Of a DNA stretch of 64,000 nt, positions 1-9,880 are shown piece by piece (position 1 is the stretch's first letter; each line of letters opens with the position of its first letter). The position numbers and the translations under genes are program-made. The notes beneath the pieces are model-generated. The model had not been told where the DNA came from, searched no databases, and worked only from the letters and a program-made list of their open reading frames with translations. The stretch is taken from NCBI GenBank assembly GCA_965204775.1, contig CBDBFH010000019.1, positions 62,001 to 126,000 on the forward strand, in the 5' to 3' direction. This stretch comes from CBDBFH01 sp965204775 (GTDB taxonomy: Bacteria; Pseudomonadota; Alphaproteobacteria; JAPOUT01; G958296285).

Positions 1-286
1 TATTGACCGGCATGACTATGAGGTGAAGCTGCGCAATTTGCACCGCTTCATTGAGGAGGGAGCGAAGGTCAAGCTGACGTTGCGCTTCCGGGGCCGGGAG
101 ATGGCGCATACCGAGTTGGGTTCGGCGCTGCTGGCGCGGGTTCGGGAGGCGGCGCAAGAGGCGGCCAAGGTTGAGGTGGAGCCGAAACTGGAGGGCCGCC
201 AGATGGTGATGGTGTTTGCCCCGCGTGGCCGCACCGAGAAGCCGGGGCGGGCGGCGGGTTTGCAATCGGCGGAAAAGGGCGTATAA
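1..286 (+). CDS. infC: Translation initiation factor IF-3, C-terminal part (5' end outside window)
   Basis: IF-3 binds the 30S subunit and proofreads start-codon selection. The window opens inside the gene: the frame reads from base 2 and covers about 94 C-terminal residues. The typical C-domain core is visible, including the blocks RFRGREMAH and EGRQMVMV. About 18 residues, starting RTEKPGRAAG, follow the usual end of the domain, so the tail is longer than in E. coli. It is followed by rpmI and rplT in the common infC-rpmI-rplT order. The true start lies upstream, so length and leader cannot be judged. Family assignment is secure from sequence and context. Confidence 0.95.
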   Translation, partial: IDRHDYEVKLRNLHRFIEEGAKVKLTLRFRGREMAHTELGSALLARVREAAQEAAKVEVEPKLEGRQMVMVFAPRGRTEKPGRAAGLQSAEKGV

Positions 287-359
287 GGCGGTCTTTCATC
301 GGGGCGGCGCGCCGGCGGCGGCCCGAAGCTGGAGGCGGCGGGCCCGGGGCCGGACGCAG

Positions 360-563
360 ATGCCCAAACTGAAGAGCAAAAGCGGGGCGCGCAAGCGGTT
401 TCGGCGCACGGCGCGCGGCGGGTTGCGCGCGCAGCAATGCGGCAAGCGGCACGGGATGATCAAGCGCTCGAATCGCCAGATTCGGAATTTGCGCGGGACG
501 GCGGCGGTCGCCGCGTGTGATCTTCGGATGGTGCGCCGCTATCTTCCTTACGGGGGGCGCTAG
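360..563 (+). CDS. rpmI: 50S ribosomal protein L35
   Basis: L35 is a small basic protein of the large ribosomal subunit. The product is 67 residues, close to the usual 65. It starts MPKLKSKSGARKRF, the family N-terminus, and ends in the YLPYGGR tail. The frame is open further upstream, but the ATG at 360 is chosen because it gives the canonical N-terminus. It lies 73 bases after infC, and its stop codon directly abuts the GTG start of rplT, so L35 and L20 are probably translationally coupled. Confidence 0.96.
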   Translation: MPKLKSKSGARKRFRRTARGGLRAQQCGKRHGMIKRSNRQIRNLRGTAAVAACDLRMVRRYLPYGGR

Positions 564-929
564 GTGGCGCGGGTTGCGCGCGGGGTGACTCGCCATGCCC
601 GCCACCGCAAGGTGCTGGCGCGGGCCAAGGGCTATTGGGGCCGGCGCAAGAATACGTTTCGGGCGGCGATTCAGGCGGTGGAGCGCGCCGCGCTTTACGC
701 CTATCGCGACCGGCGGCGGCGCAAGCGCCAGATGCGGCGTTTGTGGATTCAGAGGATTAATGCGGCGGCGCGGCTTCATGGCCTGACCTATGGGCGATTT
801 ATCAGCGGCCTCGGCAAGGCCGGGGTCGAGATGGACCGCAAGAGTCTGGCCGATCTGGCGGTTCGGGAGCCGGATCTGTTTAAGGCGCTGGCGGACAAAG
901 CGGCGGGCGCGGACAAGACGGCGTCTTGA
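564..929 (+). CDS. rplT: 50S ribosomal protein L20
   Basis: L20 binds 23S rRNA early in 50S assembly. The 121-residue product begins with GTG (MARVARGVTRHARHRK), a standard L20 start apart from the codon, and contains the basic helix YRDRRRRKRQMRRLWI around residues 50-65. The stop codon of rpmI is immediately followed by this start with no spacer. The last residues are alanine and lysine rich, a little longer than the compact family end. pheS follows within about 30 bases. Confidence 0.97.
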   Translation: MARVARGVTRHARHRKVLARAKGYWGRRKNTFRAAIQAVERAALYAYRDRRRRKRQMRRLWIQRINAAARLHGLTYGRFISGLGKAGVEMDRKSLADLAVREPDLFKALADKAAGADKTAS

Positions 930-961
930 GCGCGCGCTTTTCCCGGCTGAGACGGGACAAG

Positions 962-2047
962 ATGAAGGACGAGGAACAGATTGAGGCGCAGGCGCTGCGC
1001 TGGCGGGCGCAGATTGCGGCGGCGGCGGATGTCGCGGGTCTGGAGGCGGCGCGGGCGGCGGCGCTGGGCAAGAAGAGCGCGCTGGCCCAGGCGCTGCGCG
1101 GCCTGGGCGCACGCGCGCCGGAAACGCGCGCCCGGCTGGGGGCGCGCCTCAACCGGCTCAAGCGGGAACTGGCCGGGCTGATCGCCGCGCGCGCGCGCGC
1201 GCTGCAAGCCGCCCGGCTGGACGAGAAACTGCATGCGCAAAGCTTTGATGTCAGCCTGCCGGTGCGCGCCGGGGGGCTGGCGCGCGGGCGGATTCATCCG
1301 GTCTGGCATGTGATGGACGAGATCACCGCCCTGTTTGTCGAACTGGGCTTTGCGGTCGAGGAGGGTCCGGAGGTTGAGACCGATTATTACAATTTCGAGG
1401 CGCTGAACATTCCGCCCGGCCATCCGGCGCGGGCGGATCACGATACGTTTTATTTTGCGCCGGCGGCCGACGGGCGGCGCGCGCTGCTGCGCACCCATAC
1501 CAGTCCGGTGCAGATTCGGGCGATGGAGCGCGGCACGCCGCCCTTTCGCTTTATCGCGCCGGGCCGCACCTTCCGGCGCGATTCCGACCAGACTCATACG
1601 CCGATGTTCCATCAAGTCGAGGGTCTGGCGATTGACCGGGGGATTCATCTGGGCCACCTGAAATGGGTTTTGAGCGAATTTCTGGGCCGCTTTTTCGAGC
1701 GGGCCGGGATTGAGATTCGCTTCCGTCCCCATTTTTTTCCCTTCACCGAGCCTTCGCTGGAGGCCGACATTCGCTGCACGAAGCGGGCCGGACGCATTGA
1801 GATCGGCGGCGGCGATGACTGGCTGGAGATTTTGGGCTGCGGCATGGTGCATCCCAATGTTCTGGCGGCGGCGGGGGTGGATCCAAAAAGGTGGCAGGGT
1901 TTTGCCTTCGGCCTGGGGGTGGACCGGCTGGCGATGCTGAAATACGCGATTCCGGATCTGCGCGGTTTTTTCGACGCCGATCTGAACTGGCTGCGCCGCT
2001 ACGGCTTTTCGCCGCTGGACGGGATGCGGGGCGGGGGGGGGCGATGA
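962..2047 (+). CDS. pheS: Phenylalanyl-tRNA synthetase alpha subunit
   Basis: Catalytic subunit of the (alpha beta)2 enzyme that charges tRNA-Phe. The product is 361 residues if begun at the ATG at 962. The class II motifs are visible: motif 1 region HPVWHVMDEI near residue 113, motif 2 region with GRTFRRDSDQTHTPMFHQVEGL near 195-220, and motif 3 GFAFGLGVDRLAML near 313. The frame also runs back to a TTG at 926 overlapping the rplT stop. I prefer the ATG because the MKDEEQ start matches a normal N-terminal coiled-coil beginning. The stop overlaps pheT by 4 nt (ATGA), so the two subunits are co-translated. Confidence 0.96.
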   Translation: MKDEEQIEAQALRWRAQIAAAADVAGLEAARAAALGKKSALAQALRGLGARAPETRARLGARLNRLKRELAGLIAARARALQAARLDEKLHAQSFDVSLPVRAGGLARGRIHPVWHVMDEITALFVELGFAVEEGPEVETDYYNFEALNIPPGHPARADHDTFYFAPAADGRRALLRTHTSPVQIRAMERGTPPFRFIAPGRTFRRDSDQTHTPMFHQVEGLAIDRGIHLGHLKWVLSEFLGRFFERAGIEIRFRPHFFPFTEPSLEADIRCTKRAGRIEIGGGDDWLEILGCGMVHPNVLAAAGVDPKRWQGFAFGLGVDRLAMLKYAIPDLRGFFDADLNWLRRYGFSPLDGMRGGGGR

Positions 2048-4472
2048 AATTCACCTGGAACTGGCTGCGCGATCATCTGGCGACGGAGAAGAGTCTGGAG
2101 GAGATCACCCAGACCCTGACCCGGATCGGCCTGACCGTCGAAGGGGTTGAGGAGCGCGCCCGGGCGCTGGAGGGGTTTTGGGTGGGGGAAGTGGATTCGG
2201 TCCGGCCCCATCCGAATGCCGACCGGCTTCGCCTGTGCCGGCTGCGGATGAAGACGGGCGGGCGGGCGGCGCGGGAGATTGTCTGCGGCGCGCCCAATCT
2301 GCGCCCCGGCCTGCGGGTGGTGGCGGCGCTGCCCGGGGCGGTGTTGCCGGGGGGCGGGCGCATTGCGCGCCGCATGATTCGCGGCGCGCTCTCGCAGGGC
2401 ATGATCTGTTCGGCGGCGGAGCTGGGGCTGGAAGGCGGCGGCGAGAAGATTTTGGAACTTGGCGCGGAGGCCGGGATCGGCGCGCGGGCGGCGGCGGCGC
2501 TGGGGCTGGACGATCCGGTGATCGACGTAGAGGCGACCTATAACCGCGCCGACTGGCTGGGGGTCGCCGGGATTGCGCGCGATCTGGCGGCGGCCGGATG
2601 CGGACGGCTTCGCGATAAGAAGAGTCCGGCCCTGCCGGGCGGGGCGGCGAGCGCGATCAAGGTCCATCTGGATTTTCCCCGGGGGGCGGAGCCGGTCTGC
2701 CGGTTTTTCGCCGGACGCATGGTTCGGGGGGTGGAGAACCGGGCGAGTCCCGGCTGGCTGCAGGCGCGGCTGCGCGCGGCGGGGCTGCGCCCGATCGACG
2801 TTCTGGTTGATGTGACCAACTATATCGCGCTGACCTATGCGCGGCCTTTGCATGTCTATGACGCGGCCAAACTGGAGGGGGATCTGGTGGCGCGGCTGGC
2901 GCGGCGGGGCGAGCGGCTGGCGGCGCTGGACGGCAAGACCTATGCGCTGGAGGAGACGATGTGCGTGATCGCCGACCGCGCCGGGGCGCAGGGGCTGGGC
3001 GGGGTGATCGGCGGGGCGGCGGCGGGGGTCGGGGCGAAGACGCGCGATGTGTTCATTGAAAGCGCCTGGTTTTCACCGGCGCGCACGGCGGCGACGGGCC
3101 GGGCGCTCAATATTGTTTCCCATGCGCGCCAGCGCTTCGAGCGCGGGGTCGATCCCCAGGCGACGGCGGCGGGGTGCGACCGGGCGGCCCGGATGATCGC
3201 CGATTTGTGCGGCGGCGAGATCAGCGCGCCGGTCCGCGCCGGACGGGCGGGCGGGCGCCGGCGTCTGATCGCCTTTGATCCGGATTCGGTGCGCCGCTTA
3301 ACCGGGCTGGACGTGCCGCGCCGGCGCGCCTGTGCGATCTTGAAGAAACTGGGCTGCGAGATTTCCGGAGGCGGGCGGATCAAGGTGCGCCCGCCCTCCT
3401 GGCGGCGCGATCTTTCGATGGAAGTTGATCTGGTCGAGGAAGTGGTGCGGATCGCCGGGGTCAATGAGATTGCTCCGGCGGCGCTGCCGGCGGCGGGCGG
3501 ACGGGTGGCGCGGCCTGACCGGATGCGCCTGTCCAGCCGGATGGGGGCGGCGCTGGCGGCGCGCGGGCTGATTGAGGCGATGACGTGGTCGTTCATTCCC
3601 GAAGAGATGGCCCGGCTGTTCGCCCAGGCCGGACGGGTTGAGGAACTGCGTCTGGCCAATCCGATTGCCGAACCCTTGAGCGTTATGCGCCCCGGACTGC
3701 TGCCGGGCCTGCTGATGGCGGTGGGGCGCAATCTGGCGGCGGGCGCGCGTGACATTGCCCTTTTTGAGCGCGGCCCGGTCTATGCGGCGGCCCGGCCTGG
3801 AGCGCAGAGTCTGCATATTGCCGGGGTGCGGCAGGGGACGGCGCAGATGAGCGGGGCGGGGCGGCATTGGAGCGGGGCCGCCGCGCCGGTGGGGGTGTTT
3901 GACGCCAAGGCCGATGCGCTGGACGCGCTGGCGGCGGCGGGGGTGGAGGCGCAAGCCGTTGCGGGCGGGCCGGGCGCGCCGGACTGGTATCATCCGGGCC
4001 GCAGCGGAGTTTTGCGGCTGGGGGAGGGCAAGGTTTTGGGCTTTTTTGGCGAGATTCACCCCCGGATTTTGCAGCATCTGGATTTTGCCGGTCCGGCGGC
4101 CTGCTTTGAGCTGAACGCCGAGGCGCTGGCGGGGGGCGGCGGCCGGGACCGCCGGGCGGCGGAAGGTTTGCCCCCGGCGCGTCTGCATCCGATTCGGCGC
4201 GACTTTGCCTTTGTGGTTGACCGCCGGACGCAGGCCGGGCCTGTGCTGGCGGCGATCCGGCGGCAGGCGCGGGGGTTTGATCCGGAAGTGATCCTGTTCG
4301 ACCTGTTTGAGGGCGCCGGTCTGGGCGAAGGCAAGAAATCGCTGGCGGTGGAAGTGGTTTTGCATCCTCCGGCGGGGGGGATCACCGAGGCCGGGATTGA
4401 AGAGGTGAGCGGGCGGATCATTGCTGCGGTGGAGAAGGCGGCGGGCGGGGTGCTGCGCCGGCCCGAAGCGGG

Positions 4473-4476
<4 letters not shown>
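2044..4476 (+). CDS. pheT: Phenylalanyl-tRNA synthetase beta subunit
   Basis: Large tRNA-binding and editing subunit, 810 residues, a normal length. Domain order fits the family: an OB-fold tRNA-binding domain at about 40-150 (with VRPHPNADRLRLCR), the B3/B4 editing domain at about 215-390 (FFAGRMVRGVENR, LVDVTNYI), the B5 domain at about 405-475, the catalytic-like core, and a C-terminal ferredoxin-like anticodon-binding domain from about 713 (RLHPIRRDFAFVVDR). The start overlaps pheS by 4 nt and the stop overlaps lepA by 4 nt, giving a tightly coupled pheS-pheT-lepA run. Confidence 0.97.
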
Positions 4477-6259
<1,783 letters not shown>

Positions 6260-6275
<16 letters not shown>

Positions 6276-6559
6276 TTTTCGCTGCGGCGCAGGCGGCGGA
6301 TCCAGAGGATCAGGAAGGGGAGGGCGAGGAGGGCGGAGAGGGTCCAGACCGGCTGCTGCAGGATCCAGATGATTCCGGGGTCCCAGATTTGGGGCCAGAG
6401 ATAGCGCTGGATGACGGCCTGGGCGAGGTTGAGGGTGCCGGGGGAGAGGCTGAACCACAAGCCGCCGATCAGCATGGCCTCGCCGGTGATGAAATGGCGG
6501 GCGGCGAGGAAGGCGGCCAGCGCGGTGAAGAAAACCGCGGCGATGCGGACGAGGATCAT
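6260..6559 (-). CDS. Small integral membrane protein, unknown function
   Basis: A 99-residue protein with about three hydrophobic segments (roughly residues 3-20, 28-50 and 65-87) and a basic end RRLRRSE, suggesting a cytoplasmic C-terminus. The middle carries NLAQAVIQRYLWPQIWDPG, a pattern I associate with a widespread but uncharacterised group of short alphaproteobacterial membrane proteins; I cannot name a function. It is convergent with lepA and overlaps its end by 16 nt. The start is the ATG at 6559. The coding call rests on the hydrophobic pattern and sensible composition. Confidence 0.72.
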
Positions 6560-6660
6560 GGGTGCGGGCCTCCGGTCTTTTGCGCGCCGTGGGGCGGCGG
6601 CTTCGGGGCGGGTATTTGACTTGGCCGGGCGTTATGCTGTCAAGTGCGGCGGTTTTTTGC

Positions 6661-6751
6661 GGAGGGATGGCCGAGTGGTCGAAGGCGCACGCTTGGAAAG
6701 CGTGTAGGCGGTTTTCCCGTCTCGAGGGTTCGAATCCCTCTCCCTCCGCCA
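6661..6751 (+). tRNA. serT: tRNA-Ser (anticodon GGA)
   Basis: A full class II tRNA. The acceptor strands GGAGGGA (6661-6667) and TCCCTCC (6741-6747) pair, followed by discriminator G and an encoded CCA (6749-6751). The anticodon stem 6688-6692/6700-6704 closes a 7-nt loop with GGA at 6695-6697, reading UCC and UCU serine codons. The long variable arm lies around 6705-6722 and the T loop is GGTTCGAATCC. The gene marks the left edge of a segment with different base composition. The exact gene symbol among serine tRNAs is uncertain. Confidence 0.95.
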
Positions 6752-6832
6752 CGTGCACTGCGCGAACCTGAGGCGAGGCCCCGGTGGAAGCTTTTTCAAG
6801 GCCACCCGGGTTCGAGGCCAGGAGTGTAGATG

Positions 6833-7663
6833 CTACGACACTGGCACACTGCGCCGGATTGCTGCTTGCTCCAGTCTGGGCCTCACGGCGTCAGACATGG
6901 GCGTGACCATGTAGCCGGTGTTCAAGTCGCCCAGCATGGCGGAAGAGGCGGCGGGCCCTGCCCGCCATACCAGACCGATCAGCGCACAGAGCACCGCATC
7001 CAGCTTGTCCTGATCGGACTTCGCAGGCGGAGAGAGGTCATGCATGCCATCGGACCAGTCGGCAAGGCCGTTCACGCCGAACTTTTCGGCGGTTGCCTGG
7101 ATCACGCGCACGACGCAGCGCCAGTCATCAAGACGGAATTTCTTCCGGTTCTGTGGGTTGTACTTCGGGGCGCCAAGCCGCTGCGCGAAGCCATCCTCCA
7201 AGGCAGGCAGTGCAAGAGCCGGGAAAACTTCGATCAGAAAATGGCCGGTACGTGCTGCGCGTGCCGCGACGGGGTCCTCGGTTGCCTTGAGTTCGGAGAG
7301 GAAAGACCAGATCGGTGCGTCATCACAGAACATGCCGATCTTGCTTCGGTTGGCCGGTTGAACGCCTCCCCCGATGAACGAGACCAGCGCCGCAGCAACC
7401 TTGTCGACCGGGCGGCTTCCCGCGGTATTGGGCACGACCGTTGGCTGATCAAGGGCAACAAGGCTGACAGAGAAATCCTTGCGGCGCGCTTTGATGAAGG
7501 CGAGCGCATCGGCAAAGGAGGCGGGCTGAGGTTCATGAAACTTGACTTGGCCGTGATCATTGAACGCGATGGCACAGATTGCTCCCGGTTTCTTTGGGTT
7601 ATCGGCCCACGCTGAGTCGAAGCCGAAAATGACGGTGCTACTTTGCGGGTTCACGGGCTTCAT
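6833..7663 (-). CDS. DUF429 family protein (predicted RNase H-like fold)
   Basis: A 276-residue protein. The N-terminus has IFGFDSAW (Asp near residue 16), then LVALDQPTVVPN near 69 and a C-terminal KLDAVLCALIG helix. This Asp-rich arrangement is that of DUF429, a family predicted to adopt an RNase H-like nuclease fold; no biochemical role is established to my knowledge. The start ATG at 7663 has a strong GGAGGA ribosome site. The gene lies directly behind tRNA-Ser, runs towards it, and has visibly lower GC and different codon choice from lepA or pheT, which suggests acquisition. No integrase is seen beside it. Confidence 0.8.
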   Translation of the reverse strand: MKPVNPQSSTVIFGFDSAWADNPKKPGAICAIAFNDHGQVKFHEPQPASFADALAFIKARRKDFSVSLVALDQPTVVPNTAGSRPVDKVAAALVSFIGGGVQPANRSKIGMFCDDAPIWSFLSELKATEDPVAARAARTGHFLIEVFPALALPALEDGFAQRLGAPKYNPQNRKKFRLDDWRCVVRVIQATAEKFGVNGLADWSDGMHDLSPPAKSDQDKLDAVLCALIGLVWRAGPAASSAMLGDLNTGYMVTPMSDAVRPRLEQAAIRRSVPVS

Positions 7664-7706
7664 GCTGTCCTCCGCAAAGCAGTATAGTCAGCGGCCAACG
7701 GGGCCG

Positions 7707-7845
7707 CAATCAGCTATCTTTATCGCCATGCCCCGCATCTGGCAAAATCTCTTTGCTTGTTCTGGCTGCGAGTGTATTGGCCTTCGCCCCGGCGGACTGG
7801 CCGGGGGCGCACTTTTATCTTGCCTGCGGAATTCTCGCCGGATAA
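7707..7845 (+). pseudogene. Truncated, frameshifted copy of the 5' end of the DUF547 gene
   Basis: Bases 7707-7755 match 8960-9007 almost perfectly (one substitution, one extra G), covering the 21 bases before the ATG and the first codons of the exported DUF547 gene at 8981. Similarity then decays but can be followed to about 7845. With the extra G removed, the fragment would encode a signal-peptide-like stretch resembling the intact gene. As it stands, the frame is broken and there is no body. It fills most of the 237-bp gap between the DUF429 gene and the first MaoC gene, so it is a remnant of a duplication or insertion event. Confidence 0.75.
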
Positions 7846-7901
7846 ATTACGCTCTGGCGGCGAATTATCTGTTCGGCTGGCGAACCCTGCGGAGGACAAT
7901 C

Positions 7902-8390
7902 ATGGCACGTGCGCCCGGTGCGACGGACGAGTTCGAAACCGACTTCTGGAAAGACGCCAATTTGCGCAAGACGTGGGATGACATTATCCCCGGGGTGCCG
8001 CGTGAAACGATCCCCTACACGCTGACCAAAGAGGCCATCGCGCTTCTGTGCAAATCGGTGGGCGAGACGAACCCGCTTTATCTCGACGAGGACTACGCGC
8101 GCAAGGGGCCTTATGGCGGGATCATCGCGCCGCCGTCGATCCACATTCTGCTGATGTTTGCCTGCACGAAAACCGATGACTGGATGCGCAGCCCCGGCAC
8201 GATCAACGCCGGTCAGTCGTGGACGTATAACGTGCCTGCGCGTCCGGGCGACACCATCACGATGGCGGGGCGCGCTCTGGACAAATTCATCAAGAGAGAC
8301 CGCTTGTTCGTCGTGCACGACAACGTCTTCTACAACCAGCACGGCGAGGTCATCTGCGCCGGGCGCGGCCAAACCATCCGGCCGGCCTGA
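7902..8390 (+). CDS. MaoC/FAS1-like hot-dog dehydratase, non-catalytic type subunit
   Basis: A 162-residue single hot-dog protein. Where catalytic R-specific hydratases carry Asp-x-Asn-Pro-x-His, this protein has E-T-N-P-L-Y, so Glu55 and Tyr60 replace the Asp and His, and the usual HGM turn is GGIIAPPS. This is how the non-catalytic, substrate-shaping partner of two-subunit dehydratases such as mycobacterial HadA looks. The start ATG at 7902 follows a clear GGAGGA site; the frame is open upstream but only through the pseudogene remnant. The catalytic-type partner starts 9 bases after the stop. Substrate is unknown. Confidence 0.85.
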   Translation: MARAPGATDEFETDFWKDANLRKTWDDIIPGVPRETIPYTLTKEAIALLCKSVGETNPLYLDEDYARKGPYGGIIAPPSIHILLMFACTKTDDWMRSPGTINAGQSWTYNVPARPGDTITMAGRALDKFIKRDRLFVVHDNVFYNQHGEVICAGRGQTIRPA

Positions 8391-8399
8391 GGGGAAGAC

Positions 8400-8855
8400 A
8401 TGACCGGGGCATTTGACGCGCTGAAGGTGGGCGACACGATCGCAGGGGCGGATTTCGCGGTGTCGCGCGAATCCATCCGGCTCTTTTGCGACGCTTCGCT
8501 GGACTACAATCCGCTCCATCTGGACGACGACTATATGAAGGGCAGTTTCGGCAAGACGAATTTCGGCGGGATCATCATGCACGGAATGAACATTTTCGGC
8601 ATCATGACCCGCATGCTGACCGACTGGGGTTATGCGCATGGCGGGATTCAGAAGCGTCTGGAAACCCGCTGGGTCAAGCCGGTCTTCCCCGGCGACACCC
8701 TTCGCCCCGAAGCACTGATCAAGAACAAGAAGAAGACCGGGAAATCGGCCTGGATCGTTGTCGATGTGTTGGTCAAGAACCAGAAGGGCGAACCGGTCGC
8801 CAGGGGCGAGGCGATGCTTGAATTTTCCGAGCCTGTGAATCAGGCCCACGCCTGA
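8400..8855 (+). CDS. MaoC-type (R)-specific enoyl hydratase, catalytic subunit
   Basis: A 151-residue hot-dog protein with the full hydratase motif: D35-Y-N-P-L-H40 followed by Y45 and the IIMHGMN turn near residue 60, the residues used by PhaJ-type and HadB-type enzymes to hydrate trans-2-enoyl thioesters or dehydrate (R)-3-hydroxyacyl thioesters. It follows the Glu/Tyr-substituted partner after 9 bases, so the two probably form a heterodimer. Codon use is less GC-biased than in the surrounding core genes. It could serve acyl-CoA side-chain degradation or an acyl-ACP pathway; nothing nearby decides this. Confidence 0.88.
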   Translation: MTGAFDALKVGDTIAGADFAVSRESIRLFCDASLDYNPLHLDDDYMKGSFGKTNFGGIIMHGMNIFGIMTRMLTDWGYAHGGIQKRLETRWVKPVFPGDTLRPEALIKNKKKTGKSAWIVVDVLVKNQKGEPVARGEAMLEFSEPVNQAHA

Positions 8856-8959
8856 GCGGCAAACCCGCCCGCCCCCGCGCATCGGCGCAGGACGGCGGGA
8901 TGATGAAACCGGCAGGCTTTGACTGCCGGCGGCTGACCCCCCGGTGGCAATCGAGTTTA

Positions 8960-9100
8960 CAATCAGCTATCTTTATCGCCATGCCCCGTATCTGCAAAAT
9001 CTCTTTGACTGCCTTGGCCGCGGGTCTGTTTGCCTTCGTCCCGCCGGCCACCGCCGGGCCGCAGGACGCCTATCTTGCAGCCTATGGCCGGCTCCTGTCG
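8960..9100 (+). repeat. Intact-gene partner of the duplicated DUF547 5' end
   Basis: This is the second copy of the repeat pair with 7707-7845. The first 49 bases, from the leader through about nine codons, are nearly identical; the remainder of the signal-peptide region is alignable but diverged. The two copies are in direct orientation 1253 bp apart and bracket the two MaoC genes. Confidence 0.75.
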
Positions 9101-9856
9101 GATCATGTCCGTTTGGGGCAAAAGGACGGCATCAAAGCCGCTCTGGTCGACTATCCGCGCTGGGGCAAAGATGAGCGTCACGCCGAGGCGATGACGGCTT
9201 TGCGGCGGGTCGATCCGGAAAAACTTTCCGGGCGGCAGAAAATGGCCTTCTGGATCAACGCCTATAATTTGCTGACGATTGATCTTATCATCAAGACCGG
9301 GGAAACAAAGAGCATTCGCAATCAGGGGGGATTGTTTCGCAATGTCTGGAAAATTCACCGCTGGCGGATTGCCGGCGCCCCCTACACCCTCGACCAGATC
9401 GAGCATGAGATTCTCCGCCCCCTGGGGGACCCGCGCATACATTTTGCGATCAACTGCGCCTCTCTCTCATGCCCGGATTTATCAAAGGCGCCCTACCGGG
9501 CCGAGACGCTTGAGCGCCAGCTGGAAACCCAGACCCGCCTTTTTTTGCGCAACCCGGCAAAGGGGCTGAAGAAGACGGCCTCCGGGATCCGGCTGTCGAA
9601 AATTTTTGACTGGTTCGAAGAGGATTTTGGCCGTGGGAAAAACCTCATGCGATTCTTGCGCGCCCATCTGCCGGGATTGAGAGAGAAACCCACGCTCAAA
9701 GGCTATCTGGATTATGATTGGTCTTTGAATTGCCGCCCCTGCCGCCGGGGTCTGCCGGAGGCGGCTGTCAAGCGCAAGGGTTGGGTTCACGCGGCGGGAC
9801 CGCCCGGCCAAATTGTGAACCGCCCTGTCTTGCGCGGGCGGCGGATGCCTCTATAA
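8981..9856 (+). CDS. Exported DUF547 family protein
   Basis: A 291-residue protein with an N-terminal signal peptide (MPRICK, then a hydrophobic stretch ending near PATAG, residue 24). The DUF547 core follows, including FWINAYNLLTIDLI near 90 and HFAINCASLSCPDL near 150, the family's most conserved block with two cysteines. Function is unknown; the family is usually periplasmic. The domain normally ends near LDYDWSLN (about residue 250), but here the frame continues for about 40 residues rich in Arg, Pro and Gly, so a frameshift or lost stop near 9730 is possible. Its 5' end is duplicated at 7707. Confidence 0.83.
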   Translation: MPRICKISLTALAAGLFAFVPPATAGPQDAYLAAYGRLLSDHVRLGQKDGIKAALVDYPRWGKDERHAEAMTALRRVDPEKLSGRQKMAFWINAYNLLTIDLIIKTGETKSIRNQGGLFRNVWKIHRWRIAGAPYTLDQIEHEILRPLGDPRIHFAINCASLSCPDLSKAPYRAETLERQLETQTRLFLRNPAKGLKKTASGIRLSKIFDWFEEDFGRGKNLMRFLRAHLPGLREKPTLKGYLDYDWSLNCRPCRRGLPEAAVKRKGWVHAAGPPGQIVNRPVLRGRRMPL

Positions 9857-9880
9857 TCGGGCGCTTCGAGGGGGAGCGGG

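Noticed and set aside
926..961. Upstream TTG start for pheS overlapping the rplT stop
   Set aside because: It adds 12 Arg-rich residues not typical of PheS; the ATG at 962 gives a normal beginning. Not fully excluded.
6616..6638. TTGACT and TATGCT upstream of tRNA-Ser considered as a promoter
   Set aside because: The spacing between the two is 11 bases, far too short for a sigma70 promoter.
6780..6830. GGGTTCGAGG just downstream of tRNA-Ser, considered as a second tRNA or an attachment-site remnant
   Set aside because: No acceptor or anticodon stem can be built around it, and it does not repeat the tRNA 3' end. Only the T-loop-like core matches.
7560..7901. Long N-terminal extension of the first MaoC protein
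   Set aside because: The extension runs through the tail end of the DUF429 gene and the broken DUF547 fragment; the GGAGGA site and family start are at 7902.
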